Made by a program: the position numbers and the translations under genes. Positions 17,829-26,774 of a stretch of 64,000 nucleotides of DNA are shown piece after piece. Positions within the stretch are counted from its first letter, which is position 1. Each line of letters begins with the position of its first letter. Where the stretch lies: assembly GCF_900177645.1 (NCBI RefSeq), contig NZ_FXAO01000001.1, forward strand, positions 832,712 to 896,711, given 5' to 3'. The notes under the pieces were generated by a model that saw nothing but the letters and a program-made list of their open reading frames with translations, had not been told where the DNA came from and made no database searches. This stretch comes from Arenibacter troitsensis (GTDB lineage: Bacteria > Bacteroidota > Bacteroidia > Flavobacteriales > Flavobacteriaceae).

Positions 17829-19061
17829 ATGAGGTGGAAGTTCTACATATTGGTAATGTTGGCAAGCCTCGGTTGTAGGGAGGGGGAGGAGGTGCCAAAT
17901 ACTAACCTGAAGGTGGAAGTAGTAGCTGTTTCACATCCGTCATCTGTTGGTGACGGGTTGGAATTTCAATTCCACCTTCAAGGAAACGGAAACGCTTTGC
18001 TATTGTTGGAAAATAGTTTTGGCCCCCTGTTGTTTCAACCTAAAATAATTAATGATAATGCCGTTTTCAATATCCCCCCAAAATTCACGGAAGAGGCAGG
18101 GGAATACCACTGGAAGCTCGTATCCAATTCCAAGGTACTGTTATCGGACAAATTTTATCTTGGTCCGCGGATTGGGAATCTCTCCAAAATAGAAACCTAT
18201 TTTGGGCCAAGAAGTATTAGGGCTGGGGGGCAGGATTATTCCATGCTTACCATTATACCAACCGACGATTATGACAATCCTCTTCCAGATAGTACTGTAG
18301 TGTCTATTAGCCAACTAGTAGATTTCAAAACCAATGTATTTGAAGTTCGCCTTAAAGATGGTCTTGCCTATAGCCTACTTTATGGGGAAGAAAAAGCGGG
18401 ACGTATGTTGGTTACTGCGGCGGTAAACGGGGTGCCTTCCAAAGAGCTTACAAGCATTGTATCCCCCTCCAATAGTACTGATTTCAAAATTGGATTTGAA
18501 CGTGTACATGATTTTGCGGATGGTAATCAAGTCGTGAGATTTATGACCTCACCAATAACGGATAGGTTTGGGAATACGGTTAACGATGGAACCTTGGTTA
18601 ATTTCATAGTTAAAAATAAGCGTGGTGAATTGCTCAAATCTATGGGGACTACCTTGGCCGGAATTGCAAGCTCCAATATGTTGCACCCTAATGAGGAGGA
18701 AGAATGGGGGGTTACTGCGTATATTACGGGTGAGGCAAAGAGCAATGAGCTGCAGCTGAATTTTAAAAGTGCCATAAAAGATTTTGAAGTTAAATGGTCC
18801 AAAAATAATCGAAAGATCATAGTGGGCCCAATTCTTGGATTTATGGGGCAGTTGGTACCGGAAGGATTGGTTATCGAATTAAAAATTTACGACAGTAACG
18901 GTAAATTTATTGAGGACAAGCAAGCACATGCCAGATCTGGGATGGGGTCATTTGAGCTGGACAAAGGATTATATCTTGAAGGGGATTATCACATTACCGT
19001 GGAATGTGCTGGTATTAAAAAAGAAATGCGTATAAAATTGGCCCAAAATGAAATGGAATAA
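17829..19061 (+). CDS. lipoprotein with Ig-like/beta domains
   Basis: The 410-residue protein begins MRWKFYILVMLASLGCREGE; LASLGC is a lipobox, with Cys16 as the lipidated residue. The remainder is predicted beta-rich. It contains repeated segments of the invasin/alpha-2-macroglobulin (MG2-like) kind, for example IRAGGQDYSMLTIIPTDDYD and its echo DGNQVVRFMTSPITDRFGN. These are about 110 residues apart and both lead into a 'nxPlpDgTxV' turn. No enzyme motif is seen. It is tightly coupled to both neighbours (1 base after the first, 14-base overlap with the next), so the three probably form one envelope complex handling a glycan. Confidence 0.75.
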   Translation: MRWKFYILVMLASLGCREGEEVPNTNLKVEVVAVSHPSSVGDGLEFQFHLQGNGNALLLLENSFGPLLFQPKIINDNAVFNIPPKFTEEAGEYHWKLVSNSKVLLSDKFYLGPRIGNLSKIETYFGPRSIRAGGQDYSMLTIIPTDDYDNPLPDSTVVSISQLVDFKTNVFEVRLKDGLAYSLLYGEEKAGRMLVTAAVNGVPSKELTSIVSPSNSTDFKIGFERVHDFADGNQVVRFMTSPITDRFGNTVNDGTLVNFIVKNKRGELLKSMGTTLAGIASSNMLHPNEEEEWGVTAYITGEAKSNELQLNFKSAIKDFEVKWSKNNRKIIVGPILGFMGQLVPEGLVIELKIYDSNGKFIEDKQAHARSGMGSFELDKGLYLEGDYHITVECAGIKKEMRIKLAQNEME

Positions 19062-20589
19062 AAACATCTTAAGGGTCCTTTTGATTGGTACATTCCTGGC
19101 CATTAATGCATTGGTGCTTTTCGGGATAAGTTCGGTTTGGTCTTATTTGAATACTGGTGCGGACCGCTCCACCCTTCTGCATATAGGTGGGGAAAAATCG
19201 CCCATTTATTTGCCCGAGGTGGTGTGGGACACAACTTCAGTGGAAGGCCGCCCCATAGAGAAACAAACTTTGGCGAAAATTGAACGGGATTACCTTAATG
19301 GTTGGTACGTGAAAAATGCCTCCCTAGCTACCAACAATCAATACGGCATTGCCGACTACTTTACCGAAAGTGCTAGGACCAAACTGTATAAAATATTGGA
19401 TACAAACAAGCAAAAGGGCGCTACCTTTGTTCAGACCACTTTGGAACATTGGCCCGAATTAAATTTTTATAGCGCTGATGGTACCCAAATTTCTTTTCTG
19501 GATAAGAATGTATTGCTTTACAAGAAGGGCTTTTTAAACGGAATTCCAGTTTTGGAATTTCATGAAACGGCAACATTCCAAGTAGTAATGCTTTTAGAGG
19601 ATGGTTTTTGGAGGGTGCGTCATTTTGTGAGGGTGGCATCAGAACCTCTTCAGGTGAAGAAAGAGCCAATAATTGGTGCTGGTAATCTAGAAATTTTAAA
19701 AAATATCAAAGGACTCAACTATTATCCTAAAGACAGTCCATGGGATACCTTCGGAAATAAGTTTAACGATGGTATTATTGCATCAGATTTTAGGAAGATA
19801 AGGGAAATGGGACTCAATACCGTTCGTGTGTTTATTCCTTATTCAGATTTTGGGGAGGCCCACTTGGATGCGATTCGACTTAGTAAAGTGAGGACACTTC
19901 TGGATGCTGCGGAAAATGAACATTTGATGGTCATTATCACTCTTTTTGATTTCTATGGGGACTATAGTCTGCCCAACTGGACATTGACCTTCAGACATGC
20001 CGAAAAGGTGGTAAAAGAATATATGGACCATCCTAGCTTGCTGGCATGGGATTTAAAGAACGAACCCGATCTGGATTTTGAATCAAGAGGAAGGGATAAT
20101 GTGCTGGCTTGGCTAAAGGAGCTTAACATAAGGGTAAAAAAGTGGGATAACCTGCATCCAATAACAGTAGGATGGTCCAGTCCGGAAGCTGCCATTAATA
20201 TTGCCGATGAACTCGATTTTGTTTCCTTTCACTATTATAGGGATACCAAAGATTTTTTATCCGCATATGACAAAATGAAAAACGCCATTCCAAGTGGTAA
20301 AATTACCGTCCTTCAGGAATACGGCAGCTCTTCCTATAGCGGGGTGTGGAATGCTTTTCTAAACTCGGAGGGGAAACAGGCGGCCTATTATGAGGAAATT
20401 CAGCCCCTTCTAAAAGAAGCCCAAATACCATTTCTTTTCTGGACCTTATACGATTTTGAAAAGGTTCCATCCGCTGTGGTTGGCAACAGGCCTTGGAGAA
20501 GGGAACCCCAAAAGTATTTCGGTTGTCTTGATATGGAAGGTAAACCCAAAAAAACCTACTATTACCTTAAAGGTATAATCCAAAAATAG
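19048..20589 (+). CDS. membrane-anchored GH5-like glycoside hydrolase with NTF2-like domain
   Basis: The 513-residue protein has an N-terminal anchor helix (about 8-32) and an NTF2-like domain (about 72-198; ERDYLNGWYVKNASLA, ending EDGFWRVRHFVRV). A TIM-barrel of the GH5/cellulase clan-A type spans about 215-513. LLAWDLKNEPDL gives the acid/base Glu339 and KITVLQEYG the nucleophile Glu424; GLNTVRVFIPY and FVSFHYY are further barrel strands. It would cut or remodel a beta-linked glycan in the periplasm, as endoglucanases do in cellulose and related exopolysaccharide operons. Its NTF2-like module parallels the one in the 1028-residue protein two genes upstream. It overlaps the lipoprotein gene by 14 bases. 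Confidence 0.82.
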   Translation: MKWNKNILRVLLIGTFLAINALVLFGISSVWSYLNTGADRSTLLHIGGEKSPIYLPEVVWDTTSVEGRPIEKQTLAKIERDYLNGWYVKNASLATNNQYGIADYFTESARTKLYKILDTNKQKGATFVQTTLEHWPELNFYSADGTQISFLDKNVLLYKKGFLNGIPVLEFHETATFQVVMLLEDGFWRVRHFVRVASEPLQVKKEPIIGAGNLEILKNIKGLNYYPKDSPWDTFGNKFNDGIIASDFRKIREMGLNTVRVFIPYSDFGEAHLDAIRLSKVRTLLDAAENEHLMVIITLFDFYGDYSLPNWTLTFRHAEKVVKEYMDHPSLLAWDLKNEPDLDFESRGRDNVLAWLKELNIRVKKWDNLHPITVGWSSPEAAINIADELDFVSFHYYRDTKDFLSAYDKMKNAIPSGKITVLQEYGSSSYSGVWNAFLNSEGKQAAYYEEIQPLLKEAQIPFLFWTLYDFEKVPSAVVGNRPWRREPQKYFGCLDMEGKPKKTYYYLKGIIQK

Positions 20590-20622
20590 AAAAGGAAACG
20601 ATTAGCCAAATCGTTCCCTTTT
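20590..20622. terminator. bidirectional terminator between the GH5-like and GT4 genes
   Basis: AAAAGGAAACGATT (20590-20603) pairs with AATCGTTCCCTTTT (20609-20622) with a single mismatch and a 5-base loop. An A-run on one side and a T-run on the other suit both converging transcripts. Confidence 0.82.
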
Positions 20623-20647
20623 CATCACTTAACCTAAAACTTAAAAA

Positions 20648-21877
20648 CTATTTTTCCAGTTCGGCCACTCTTTTGGGCAGTGTTAATGAAAAACCTTTGG
20701 ATTTTGCCAATTGAATGGCCTTGAAGTAATTAACATACATATTGGTGATTTCGGACATAGGCAGGGAAGAGGCTGCTTTAAAGTTGTTCCTTCCCAATTG
20801 GACCCTATAGAAATCATCCTTTAAAATTTTTTCAATGGCATCGGCTAGGGATGCCGCACTTTCGGGATTGAAAAATTCTCCTTTATAGCCTTCTTCTTTA
20901 ACTAAAATACTAAGATCTCCCAAGTCGGGTAGGGCAACGGCCTTGCCATAACTACCGGCCTGATGCAATACTCCTGAACTACCTGTGGTGGAAGTATAAG
21001 GAAATACGGTAACGGCGCTCTCAGCGAAAATCACAGGGACATCTTCCTCGGCTACATAGCCTGTAAAACGTATTTGGGGTACATGGGCATATTGTTTTTT
21101 AATATCTTCCAAATAGCCAGGAGTATTGGGACTGTCCGTTCCGGCTATTACGATTTCCAAATCCAAATTGGTGCGGTTTCTGATAATTTCTACGGACTCT
21201 ATTAGAATTTCGACTTTTTTATAGGTACCAAATTTACCGAAGGCCATGATCTGCTTTGGACCTTCGGGTAGACAATAATCAGGTTCCGGAGGGGTTTCAA
21301 AGGCTCCATGGGGTACTAATGCCACATTTCTTGCCTTGTATTTTTTTTCTAAGATATCTACATACTTGCTTATAGTAACCGCAAGTACATCCGACGCTAA
21401 AACAAATTTGGTCAAGGTAGTTCCTATGAGGCCATAGGCCTTTTGCAAAATGATATTTTTGGTGATACCTGCATTTTTTAAGTCCACCTGTTCCATAATG
21501 TTATGCAGTAAGGAAATGGTGGGGATACCTTTTAGTTTACATATCAAAGGAAGAAGTAGACCCAGGGCTGCCGGGATTTTTTTATCGCCGAATTTTAAGA
21601 ACTGTAGATTGAACAATACGGCATCCGGCTTAGTCTCCGTAATGGTTTTGCTAATGCTTAAAAGGTTGGTATAGCTATTAAAATTCCAGCATTCCTTAAC
21701 GCTTATTTTACAACCTTCCCCATCAAAGTTCAGGTCTTTTTCCTCAGAGGTCCTGTCGCAAATCAAAACTATTTCGCTTACCTCATTTTGTAACCTAAAG
21801 TGCTTCACTAGGTGATATCCGTATTCCGTTAGGGTTACTTTACTGGGAGGGTAGGCAGTTACAATGGCTAATTTCAT
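20648..21877 (-). CDS. GT4 family glycosyltransferase
   Basis: This 409-residue cytoplasmic enzyme has two Rossmann domains. The N-terminal acceptor domain begins MKLAIVTAYPPSKVTLTEYG, and the donor domain has AFGKFGTYKKVEILIESVEI and VVIAGTD-like strands. IRFTGYVAEEDVPVIFAES and YTSTTGSSGVLHQAGSYGKA form the nucleotide-sugar E-x7-E-type region, which is degenerate. It is a GT4 (GT-B fold) retaining transferase of unknown sugar. It carries its own LytTR-type repeat promoter at 21919-21988 and lies between the hydrolase and the flippase, so it belongs to the glycan cluster. Confidence 0.88.
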   Translation of the reverse strand: MKLAIVTAYPPSKVTLTEYGYHLVKHFRLQNEVSEIVLICDRTSEEKDLNFDGEGCKISVKECWNFNSYTNLLSISKTITETKPDAVLFNLQFLKFGDKKIPAALGLLLPLICKLKGIPTISLLHNIMEQVDLKNAGITKNIILQKAYGLIGTTLTKFVLASDVLAVTISKYVDILEKKYKARNVALVPHGAFETPPEPDYCLPEGPKQIMAFGKFGTYKKVEILIESVEIIRNRTNLDLEIVIAGTDSPNTPGYLEDIKKQYAHVPQIRFTGYVAEEDVPVIFAESAVTVFPYTSTTGSSGVLHQAGSYGKAVALPDLGDLSILVKEEGYKGEFFNPESAASLADAIEKILKDDFYRVQLGRNNFKAASSLPMSEITNMYVNYFKAIQLAKSKGFSLTLPKRVAELEK

Positions 21878-21918
21878 AGGTCAAGTTTTGTGTTAAGATT
21901 TAGAATTAATTTCTGGGA

Positions 21919-21988
21919 CAAATATCACCCATAAGTATTATAAATATGGATGATTAGAGGTGGTTGGCTCTTTTATATAGACCAATGG
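21919..21988 (-). promoter_or_regulatory. LytTR-type direct repeat and -7 element of the GT4 gene
   Basis: TAGAGGTGGTTGG (21955-21967) and TATAGACCAATGG (21976-21988) are direct half-sites at 21-bp pitch. GATATTTG on the leftward strand (21926-21919) lies exactly 28 bases from the repeat. The first half-site is the weaker one; the second matches the strong copies at the other three promoters. No -33 TTG is present. Confidence 0.68.
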
Positions 21989-22128
21989 TAAAGGTGTTCG
22001 GTTAAATTGTTTTAAGGAAATTGCCCATTAATTGTTTTTAGTTTTGGTCCATTGCCTAGACTTTATCCTCAAAAATAACCGCTCTGGGGGCAGAGGTGCC
22101 ATAGAATTATATTTTTAATTGCAAAGTA

Positions 22129-23364
22129 TTACTTTATGGATTTGCTAAAAAAGTAGAGTGCCTGAGCCACCAGTAACGCGACCATTACTATAATCTGAAT
22201 TTGGACTATCATAGTAAGGCTACTGTGAAACAGAACAATCAACAACACCTGGGAAACCCCTAGAATACCAGATAGAATTACCGGTATGTAATGGTCCAAT
22301 GACAGAAAATAGTAGGCAAAAATATTGGAGATGGCGAAAAGCGATGTAGCTAGGGCATATTGCCATAGTAAAGGGGCCATGGATAGGTAGGCCTCTCCGA
22401 ACAATAAATTAATTATTGTTCCTGGAAACAGATAGCAAGCCATAACAATGCCCAGGGATAACACGCCAATAAATCCTATGTATTTTGAAAGTACCGGAAC
22501 TGTGGGCTCTCCGTCCTTGTGTTTTTGGACCACTTTTGGCAACAATAACATTACGAACATCCATGCAACAAAATAGACAACGCGACCAATCAAAGCTAAA
22601 GAGGCATATAAACCTGCTTCCAAAGCATCAAAATAATGCTTAACCAAAAGAATATCACTATTATTAATAATAATCTGTGTTAGTTCATATCCAGCGGTGA
22701 GTCCTATGAATTGAAGCACTTTTTTTGTGTTGGCTTTGGAAAGTCTATTTTTTGTAAAAATTGTCACCTCTTTAAAATCCATCGGAATCAATCCAAAAAG
22801 AAAAGAAAGTCCTATTCCAAGCGCCACCAGGATGGCAGGCTCAAATGGGAGTAAAATTAACAAGAGCACGGTGATGATCAATCTGCTCCACATTTCCGTC
22901 TGGTAGGTAAAAGATAGTTTTCCAAAGTTTTGGAAACCTTGGTATTTACCGCGATTGACGCTCATTAAAAAATAAATGGGGATACCAACACCAAATATGG
23001 TAAACATCCAGGCATTTTGGGTTTGGAACAAAATTTGGAGCTCTGGGGCAAAATAAATTACCATTATTCCAATGGCCATACCAAAAGCAAGCGAATAGGT
23101 ATAGATAGTGTTTTGAAAATGGGAGTAATCCTCTTCTGAAAGCAAAACGGCAAACTTGGCGGTTACCAATTGAAACGTCATTCCTATAAAGGATAATACC
23201 AATAAAAGGGTGATCAACAGTGCCGCTTCAGCAAAGGCCTCAGGTCCCAGTATTCTTCCCAAAGCTAAGTTGTACAGGTAGTTGCCCCCATTTACTAGGA
23301 GCGCACTACCCATAAACAACTGTGCGGGGGAAATTTTTTTGATTACTATATTGGATATGGTCAT
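22129..23364 (-). CDS. MOP-superfamily oligosaccharide flippase (Wzx-like)
   Basis: This 411-residue protein has about twelve membrane helices and no large soluble domain. It fits polysaccharide biosynthesis/export (Wzx-like) flippases: the N-terminal helix LFMGSALLVNGGNYLYNLALGRILGP is followed by AEAALLITLLLVLSFIG and a basic cytoplasmic loop near residue 205. It would move lipid-linked oligosaccharide across the inner membrane. The gene is preceded by a LytTR-type repeat and is divergent from the outer-membrane export candidate at 23621. It is about 250 bases upstream of the GT4 gene, which has its own promoter. Confidence 0.85.
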   Translation of the reverse strand: MTISNIVIKKISPAQLFMGSALLVNGGNYLYNLALGRILGPEAFAEAALLITLLLVLSFIGMTFQLVTAKFAVLLSEEDYSHFQNTIYTYSLAFGMAIGIMVIYFAPELQILFQTQNAWMFTIFGVGIPIYFLMSVNRGKYQGFQNFGKLSFTYQTEMWSRLIITVLLLILLPFEPAILVALGIGLSFLFGLIPMDFKEVTIFTKNRLSKANTKKVLQFIGLTAGYELTQIIINNSDILLVKHYFDALEAGLYASLALIGRVVYFVAWMFVMLLLPKVVQKHKDGEPTVPVLSKYIGFIGVLSLGIVMACYLFPGTIINLLFGEAYLSMAPLLWQYALATSLFAISNIFAYYFLSLDHYIPVILSGILGVSQVLLIVLFHSSLTMIVQIQIIVMVALLVAQALYFFSKSIK

Positions 23365-23441
23365 CTTATTTTTTTTAAAGGTTTTCTATATTGATCTGTT
23401 GGCAAATGGTATTTAGGGTCAATAATTATGCAATTATTAAG

Positions 23442-23511
23442 CAAATATCTAAATGATAGGCCTTTTGAAAAGGCCGATGTAGACGGATCGTCAATTGCTG
23501 TAGACGAATGG
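23442..23511 (-). promoter_or_regulatory. LytTR-type direct repeat and -7 element of the flippase gene
   Basis: TGTAGACGGATCG (23478-23490) and TGTAGACGAATGG (23499-23511) agree at 11 of 13 bases, the clearest repeat of the set, at 21-bp pitch. GATATTTG (leftward, 23449-23442) is identical to the GT4 -7 box and also lies 28 bases from the repeat. The site sits in the divergent gap, so it may also serve the rightward TPR/beta-barrel gene, whose candidate -7 box TAACTTTA is at 23547-23554. Confidence 0.75.
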
Positions 23512-23620
23512 CGGGTATTGCACTTCCGGTAAAGAAGGGTATGCGGTAACTTTACATAAGCTTAATAAATAGGATTCTTAGGCGAACCAAATAGCCTATA
23601 AAATCCAGAAAACTTAACCT

Positions 23621-25696
23621 ATGAATATTTATAAATTAATTACTACATTCTTATTATTGTCATTTTCCATACAGGCCCAGCAATCTATGCAAAAGGGATT
23701 TGAACTTTTGGAAAATGGTAATTTTGCAGATGCCGAGATTTTTTTTGAAGCCTTTTTGGAATCGGATTCCGAAAACAAGACCGCGCAGATTTGTTACGGA
23801 AGGGCAGTAGGACTAAATGGAGCGCCTAAAACGGCCAATGCTTTATTTGGAGATTTACAACAAAAGTACCCCAATGATTACGAGGTGGCCATAAATTATA
23901 TAGAATCCCTTTTATGGGCAGGAAAATTTAAGGAGGCCAAACCCCTATATAAGGATATGGTGGCCAAAAATCCAGATAAGTTTGGGGCTTTGTTGGGGTA
24001 TGCCAATACCTTGAGCAATCTAAGGGAATATGAAACTGCACTGAATTGGGTAAATAAGGCCATAGCACTGCAACCGGATAATGAAGGTGCCAAGATTTCA
24101 AGGAAGTATATAAAATTGGGATACGCCAATGAGTTTGTAAATGCACAAAATTATGGGATGGGACAACAATTGCTACTGGAAATTTTTGGAGATTTTCCAG
24201 AAGATAAGGAGGCATTGTTGAATTTGGCCAACCTACAATTGATAACCAAAGAGACGGATAGTGCCAAAAATACCTACCGAAGATATGCCACATCCGCTAA
24301 AGATTCCATCACCGCTATAAATGGAATTGCACTTGCAGAACACATAGCCGGAAATGAAAAAATGGCTCTGAAAATGGCCTTGGAAGCTAAAGAAAAAGTG
24401 GAGTCATTTGGCGATCCGGTGCTTAATCAGCACACCTTCGACCGCTATGTGCAGGCCCTGATATGGAATAGGAAGTTTGCCGAAGCCAGAAAGGAAATAG
24501 ACCGTCTAGCCCTGGTATATCCGAATGGCAATTGGGTTCAGGCATTAAATGCTACACTAGGAATGTATACCGGTGATTTTAAGGCAAGTTTATCAAGCTA
24601 TGATGCCATACTCTCTAAGGACAGTGTTTCTTTTGACGGAAACCTAGGCAAGGCAAATGCACTTTTTGCTTCAGATAGAATCGTACCTGCTTATAAGGCG
24701 GCATTTCAGACTTTGAAAATTTTTAAGAATCAAAAGGATGCACAAGGTTTTATTGAAAAACTCAATGGTTTGCATACCCCAAGTATTGAAGAACATGCTG
24801 CCTATACCTTTGACAATGGAAATAACGTGGCTTTTTCCAATTCCGTAAATGCCTTTGTACCTTTTTCCACCAAATTTAAAACCACACTAAACTACCAGTA
24901 CCGAACTACAGAGAATACGGTTACCCAGAATAAGGCGGAATCCCATGTTGTGTTGGTTGGTTTTGGATACAAATTGGCCCCTAATGTAGATATGGCCACT
25001 GTATTGGGATTCAATAACAGTAGGTTTATGGAAACAGCTTACACACAACCGGTTTTGGATGCCAAATTAAAAATAAAGCCTTTTAAGTTGCAGAATCTAG
25101 AACTTGGCTACCAAAGGGAAGTGCAGAATTTTAATGCGGATTTGATAGAGCGCGAAATTGTGATGAATCATTATGGACTTAATTACAATCTGGGCACCAA
25201 TGTAAATTTGGGTTGGTATACGCAATTGATGTACACCCAGCAGACCGACAACAACAGTCGTAACCTCTTATTTACCTCTTTGTATTATACGGTATTACAG
25301 AAACCGGCATTAAAGTTCGGTCTTAATTATCAGTATATCACCTTCGGAGAGCAAGTGCCTACCATATATTTTAGCCCAGAAAAATATCAGGCTGGGGAAG
25401 TTTTTGGGGATATCAGGGGAAAAATATCCACTCATACCAACTATATGGCCAGTGTGGCTACAGGAATTCAAAAGGTGGAAAACGACCCTCAAACTGCAAT
25501 TTTCAGGTCAGAGGCTTCCATGCAGCACCAATTTGGCAAACGTCTCAGTGGAAGTATTTACGGCAAATATAGCAATATAGCATCGGCCACGGCCGCTGGT
25601 TTTGAATTTACGGAAATTGGATTTAAACTAAAATGGTCCTTGACCAAACAACCATTGTTCTTTGCCAATTTGGAGGCGGAAAGCAAATCGAATTAA
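23621..25696 (+). CDS. TPR plus outer-membrane beta-barrel protein (glycan export candidate)
   Basis: The 691-residue protein has a signal peptide (about 1-18, SIQAQ) and then tetratricopeptide repeats to about residue 385 (GFELLENGNFADAEIFFEAF and similar). A C-terminal beta-barrel region (about 400-691) follows, with alternating aromatic/polar strands such as VVLVGFGYKLAPN, NLELGYQREV and SGSIYGKYSNI. This is the plan of BcsC/PgaA/YaiO-like proteins that guide exopolysaccharide through the outer membrane. The final strand does not end in Phe. It is divergent from the flippase gene and shares the repeat-containing gap. Confidence 0.8.
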   Translation: MNIYKLITTFLLLSFSIQAQQSMQKGFELLENGNFADAEIFFEAFLESDSENKTAQICYGRAVGLNGAPKTANALFGDLQQKYPNDYEVAINYIESLLWAGKFKEAKPLYKDMVAKNPDKFGALLGYANTLSNLREYETALNWVNKAIALQPDNEGAKISRKYIKLGYANEFVNAQNYGMGQQLLLEIFGDFPEDKEALLNLANLQLITKETDSAKNTYRRYATSAKDSITAINGIALAEHIAGNEKMALKMALEAKEKVESFGDPVLNQHTFDRYVQALIWNRKFAEARKEIDRLALVYPNGNWVQALNATLGMYTGDFKASLSSYDAILSKDSVSFDGNLGKANALFASDRIVPAYKAAFQTLKIFKNQKDAQGFIEKLNGLHTPSIEEHAAYTFDNGNNVAFSNSVNAFVPFSTKFKTTLNYQYRTTENTVTQNKAESHVVLVGFGYKLAPNVDMATVLGFNNSRFMETAYTQPVLDAKLKIKPFKLQNLELGYQREVQNFNADLIEREIVMNHYGLNYNLGTNVNLGWYTQLMYTQQTDNNSRNLLFTSLYYTVLQKPALKFGLNYQYITFGEQVPTIYFSPEKYQAGEVFGDIRGKISTHTNYMASVATGIQKVENDPQTAIFRSEASMQHQFGKRLSGSIYGKYSNIASATAAGFEFTEIGFKLKWSLTKQPLFFANLEAESKSN

Positions 25697-25741
25697 AAAT
25701 CTTCCAGTGTGAAGGTTAAGTCCAATATATTTGTGCTGTTT

Positions 25742-26452
25742 TTACAGAAGGTTTAGCCTTCGCATCAGTTCAGGTCTATTGGAGCGACTGATCGGAATAA
25801 CGTTCTTACCTATTAAGACGCTATTGTCCTCAATATCTATAATTTTGCTGAAGTTAATTATAAAAGACCTATGTATTTGCATAAAAACCTTTTCCGGCAG
25901 TTTCTCCTTAATTTTCTTTAAGGTAGTATGTACGTGATACACCTCTTTTTCGGTCTTGATATCAATATAATCCCCTTTGGCTTCTATGACCGTAAGCTCA
26001 TTCAGCTTCAATTTAATTAGGCGTCTATCTATATTGATATAAAGATCTTCCCCTGAGGCTGACTCTCCTATTTCCTTTGATGGACCAACAGGAGGTAGTT
26101 GTGTAATGTTCTTTAATTTTTGAAAGGATTTTTGAAAGCGCTCCAAAGTAATGGGCTTTACTAGGTAGTCCACAATGCACTCGTATTCATAGGCTGCTAT
26201 GGCAAAATTGGTGTCAGAGGTAGTCAATACAACTTTAGGAGGATTTTTTAGGGTCTGTACAAAATCGACACCAGAAAATCCAGGCATGTGGATATCCAGG
26301 AAAACAATATCTATGGATTCTTGATTTAGAAATTTTAATGCGTCAATAGCATTATCAAATTCGGCAATAACATCCAATTCCGATATTTTGGAGCATAATT
26401 GGGCTACAATTGCCCTTGCCGCGGCCTCGTCGTCTATGATAATACAATTCAT
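25742..26452 (-). CDS. LytTR-family response regulator
   Basis: The 236-residue protein has a receiver domain (1-120) with Asp7-Asp8, phospho-acceptor Asp53 (FLDIHMPG), Thr78 and Lys99-Pro100. A LytTR DNA-binding domain spans about 132-236 (LIKLKLNELTVIEAKGDYID, then FMQIHRSFIINFSKI). LytTR regulators bind pairs of direct half-sites about two helical turns apart. It is the last gene of the seven-gene sensory operon and lies one base after the Hpt gene. It is the obvious candidate to bind the 21-bp-pitch repeats at 14624, 21955, 23478 and 32417. Binding is inferred. Confidence 0.93.
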   Translation of the reverse strand: MNCIIIDDEAAARAIVAQLCSKISELDVIAEFDNAIDALKFLNQESIDIVFLDIHMPGFSGVDFVQTLKNPPKVVLTTSDTNFAIAAYEYECIVDYLVKPITLERFQKSFQKLKNITQLPPVGPSKEIGESASGEDLYINIDRRLIKLKLNELTVIEAKGDYIDIKTEKEVYHVHTTLKKIKEKLPEKVFMQIHRSFIINFSKIIDIEDNSVLIGKNVIPISRSNRPELMRRLNLL

Positions 26453-26453
26453 A

Positions 26454-26774
26454 TTATATAGTTGTAAGGTATTTTGTTATTTTTTGAAGTATTGCTCTAA
26501 AATCCATGTCCATCTTATTATTGCCATCCCTAAGGTCTTCCTCATAGGTTACTGCATATCCGTAGGCCTGTTCTAGTCCCAGGATGTTAAATTTGTGCTT
26601 TAATTTATGTACAGTTTCAGCGGCCATTAATAGCTCATTTGTTCGGATCTGTCCCAGGTATGTATCTACCTCTTCCGGGAACTCCTTTTTTATGATACTG
26701 ATGAATTTTTTCTCAAACTCAATATCATCACCGGCCAGCTCCTTTATGTAATTAAGATTAGGTACTTCGGTCAT
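26454..26774 (-). CDS. histidine phosphotransfer (Hpt) protein
   Basis: A free-standing 106-residue four-helix Hpt domain. The phospho-accepting His56 lies in AAETVHKLKHKFNILGL, matching the AxxxHxLK core. It would relay phosphate between kinases and receivers. The gene overlaps the upstream kinase by 17 bases and lies one base before the LytTR regulator, so it should be translated with both. Neither kinase in the operon has its own receiver, so the path to the Hpt is not obvious; the stand-alone CheY protein of the operon (31955-32356) could be the intermediate. Confidence 0.9.
   Translation of the reverse strand: MTEVPNLNYIKELAGDDIEFEKKFISIIKKEFPEEVDTYLGQIRTNELLMAAETVHKLKHKFNILGLEQAYGYAVTYEEDLRDGNNKMDMDFRAILQKITKYLTTI

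Noticed and set aside
23457-23475. GGCCTTTTCAAAAGGCC hairpin between the repeat and -7 box of the flippase promoter as a terminator
   Set aside because: The position inside a promoter and the lack of a T-run argue against termination. It does not recur in the other three promoters.
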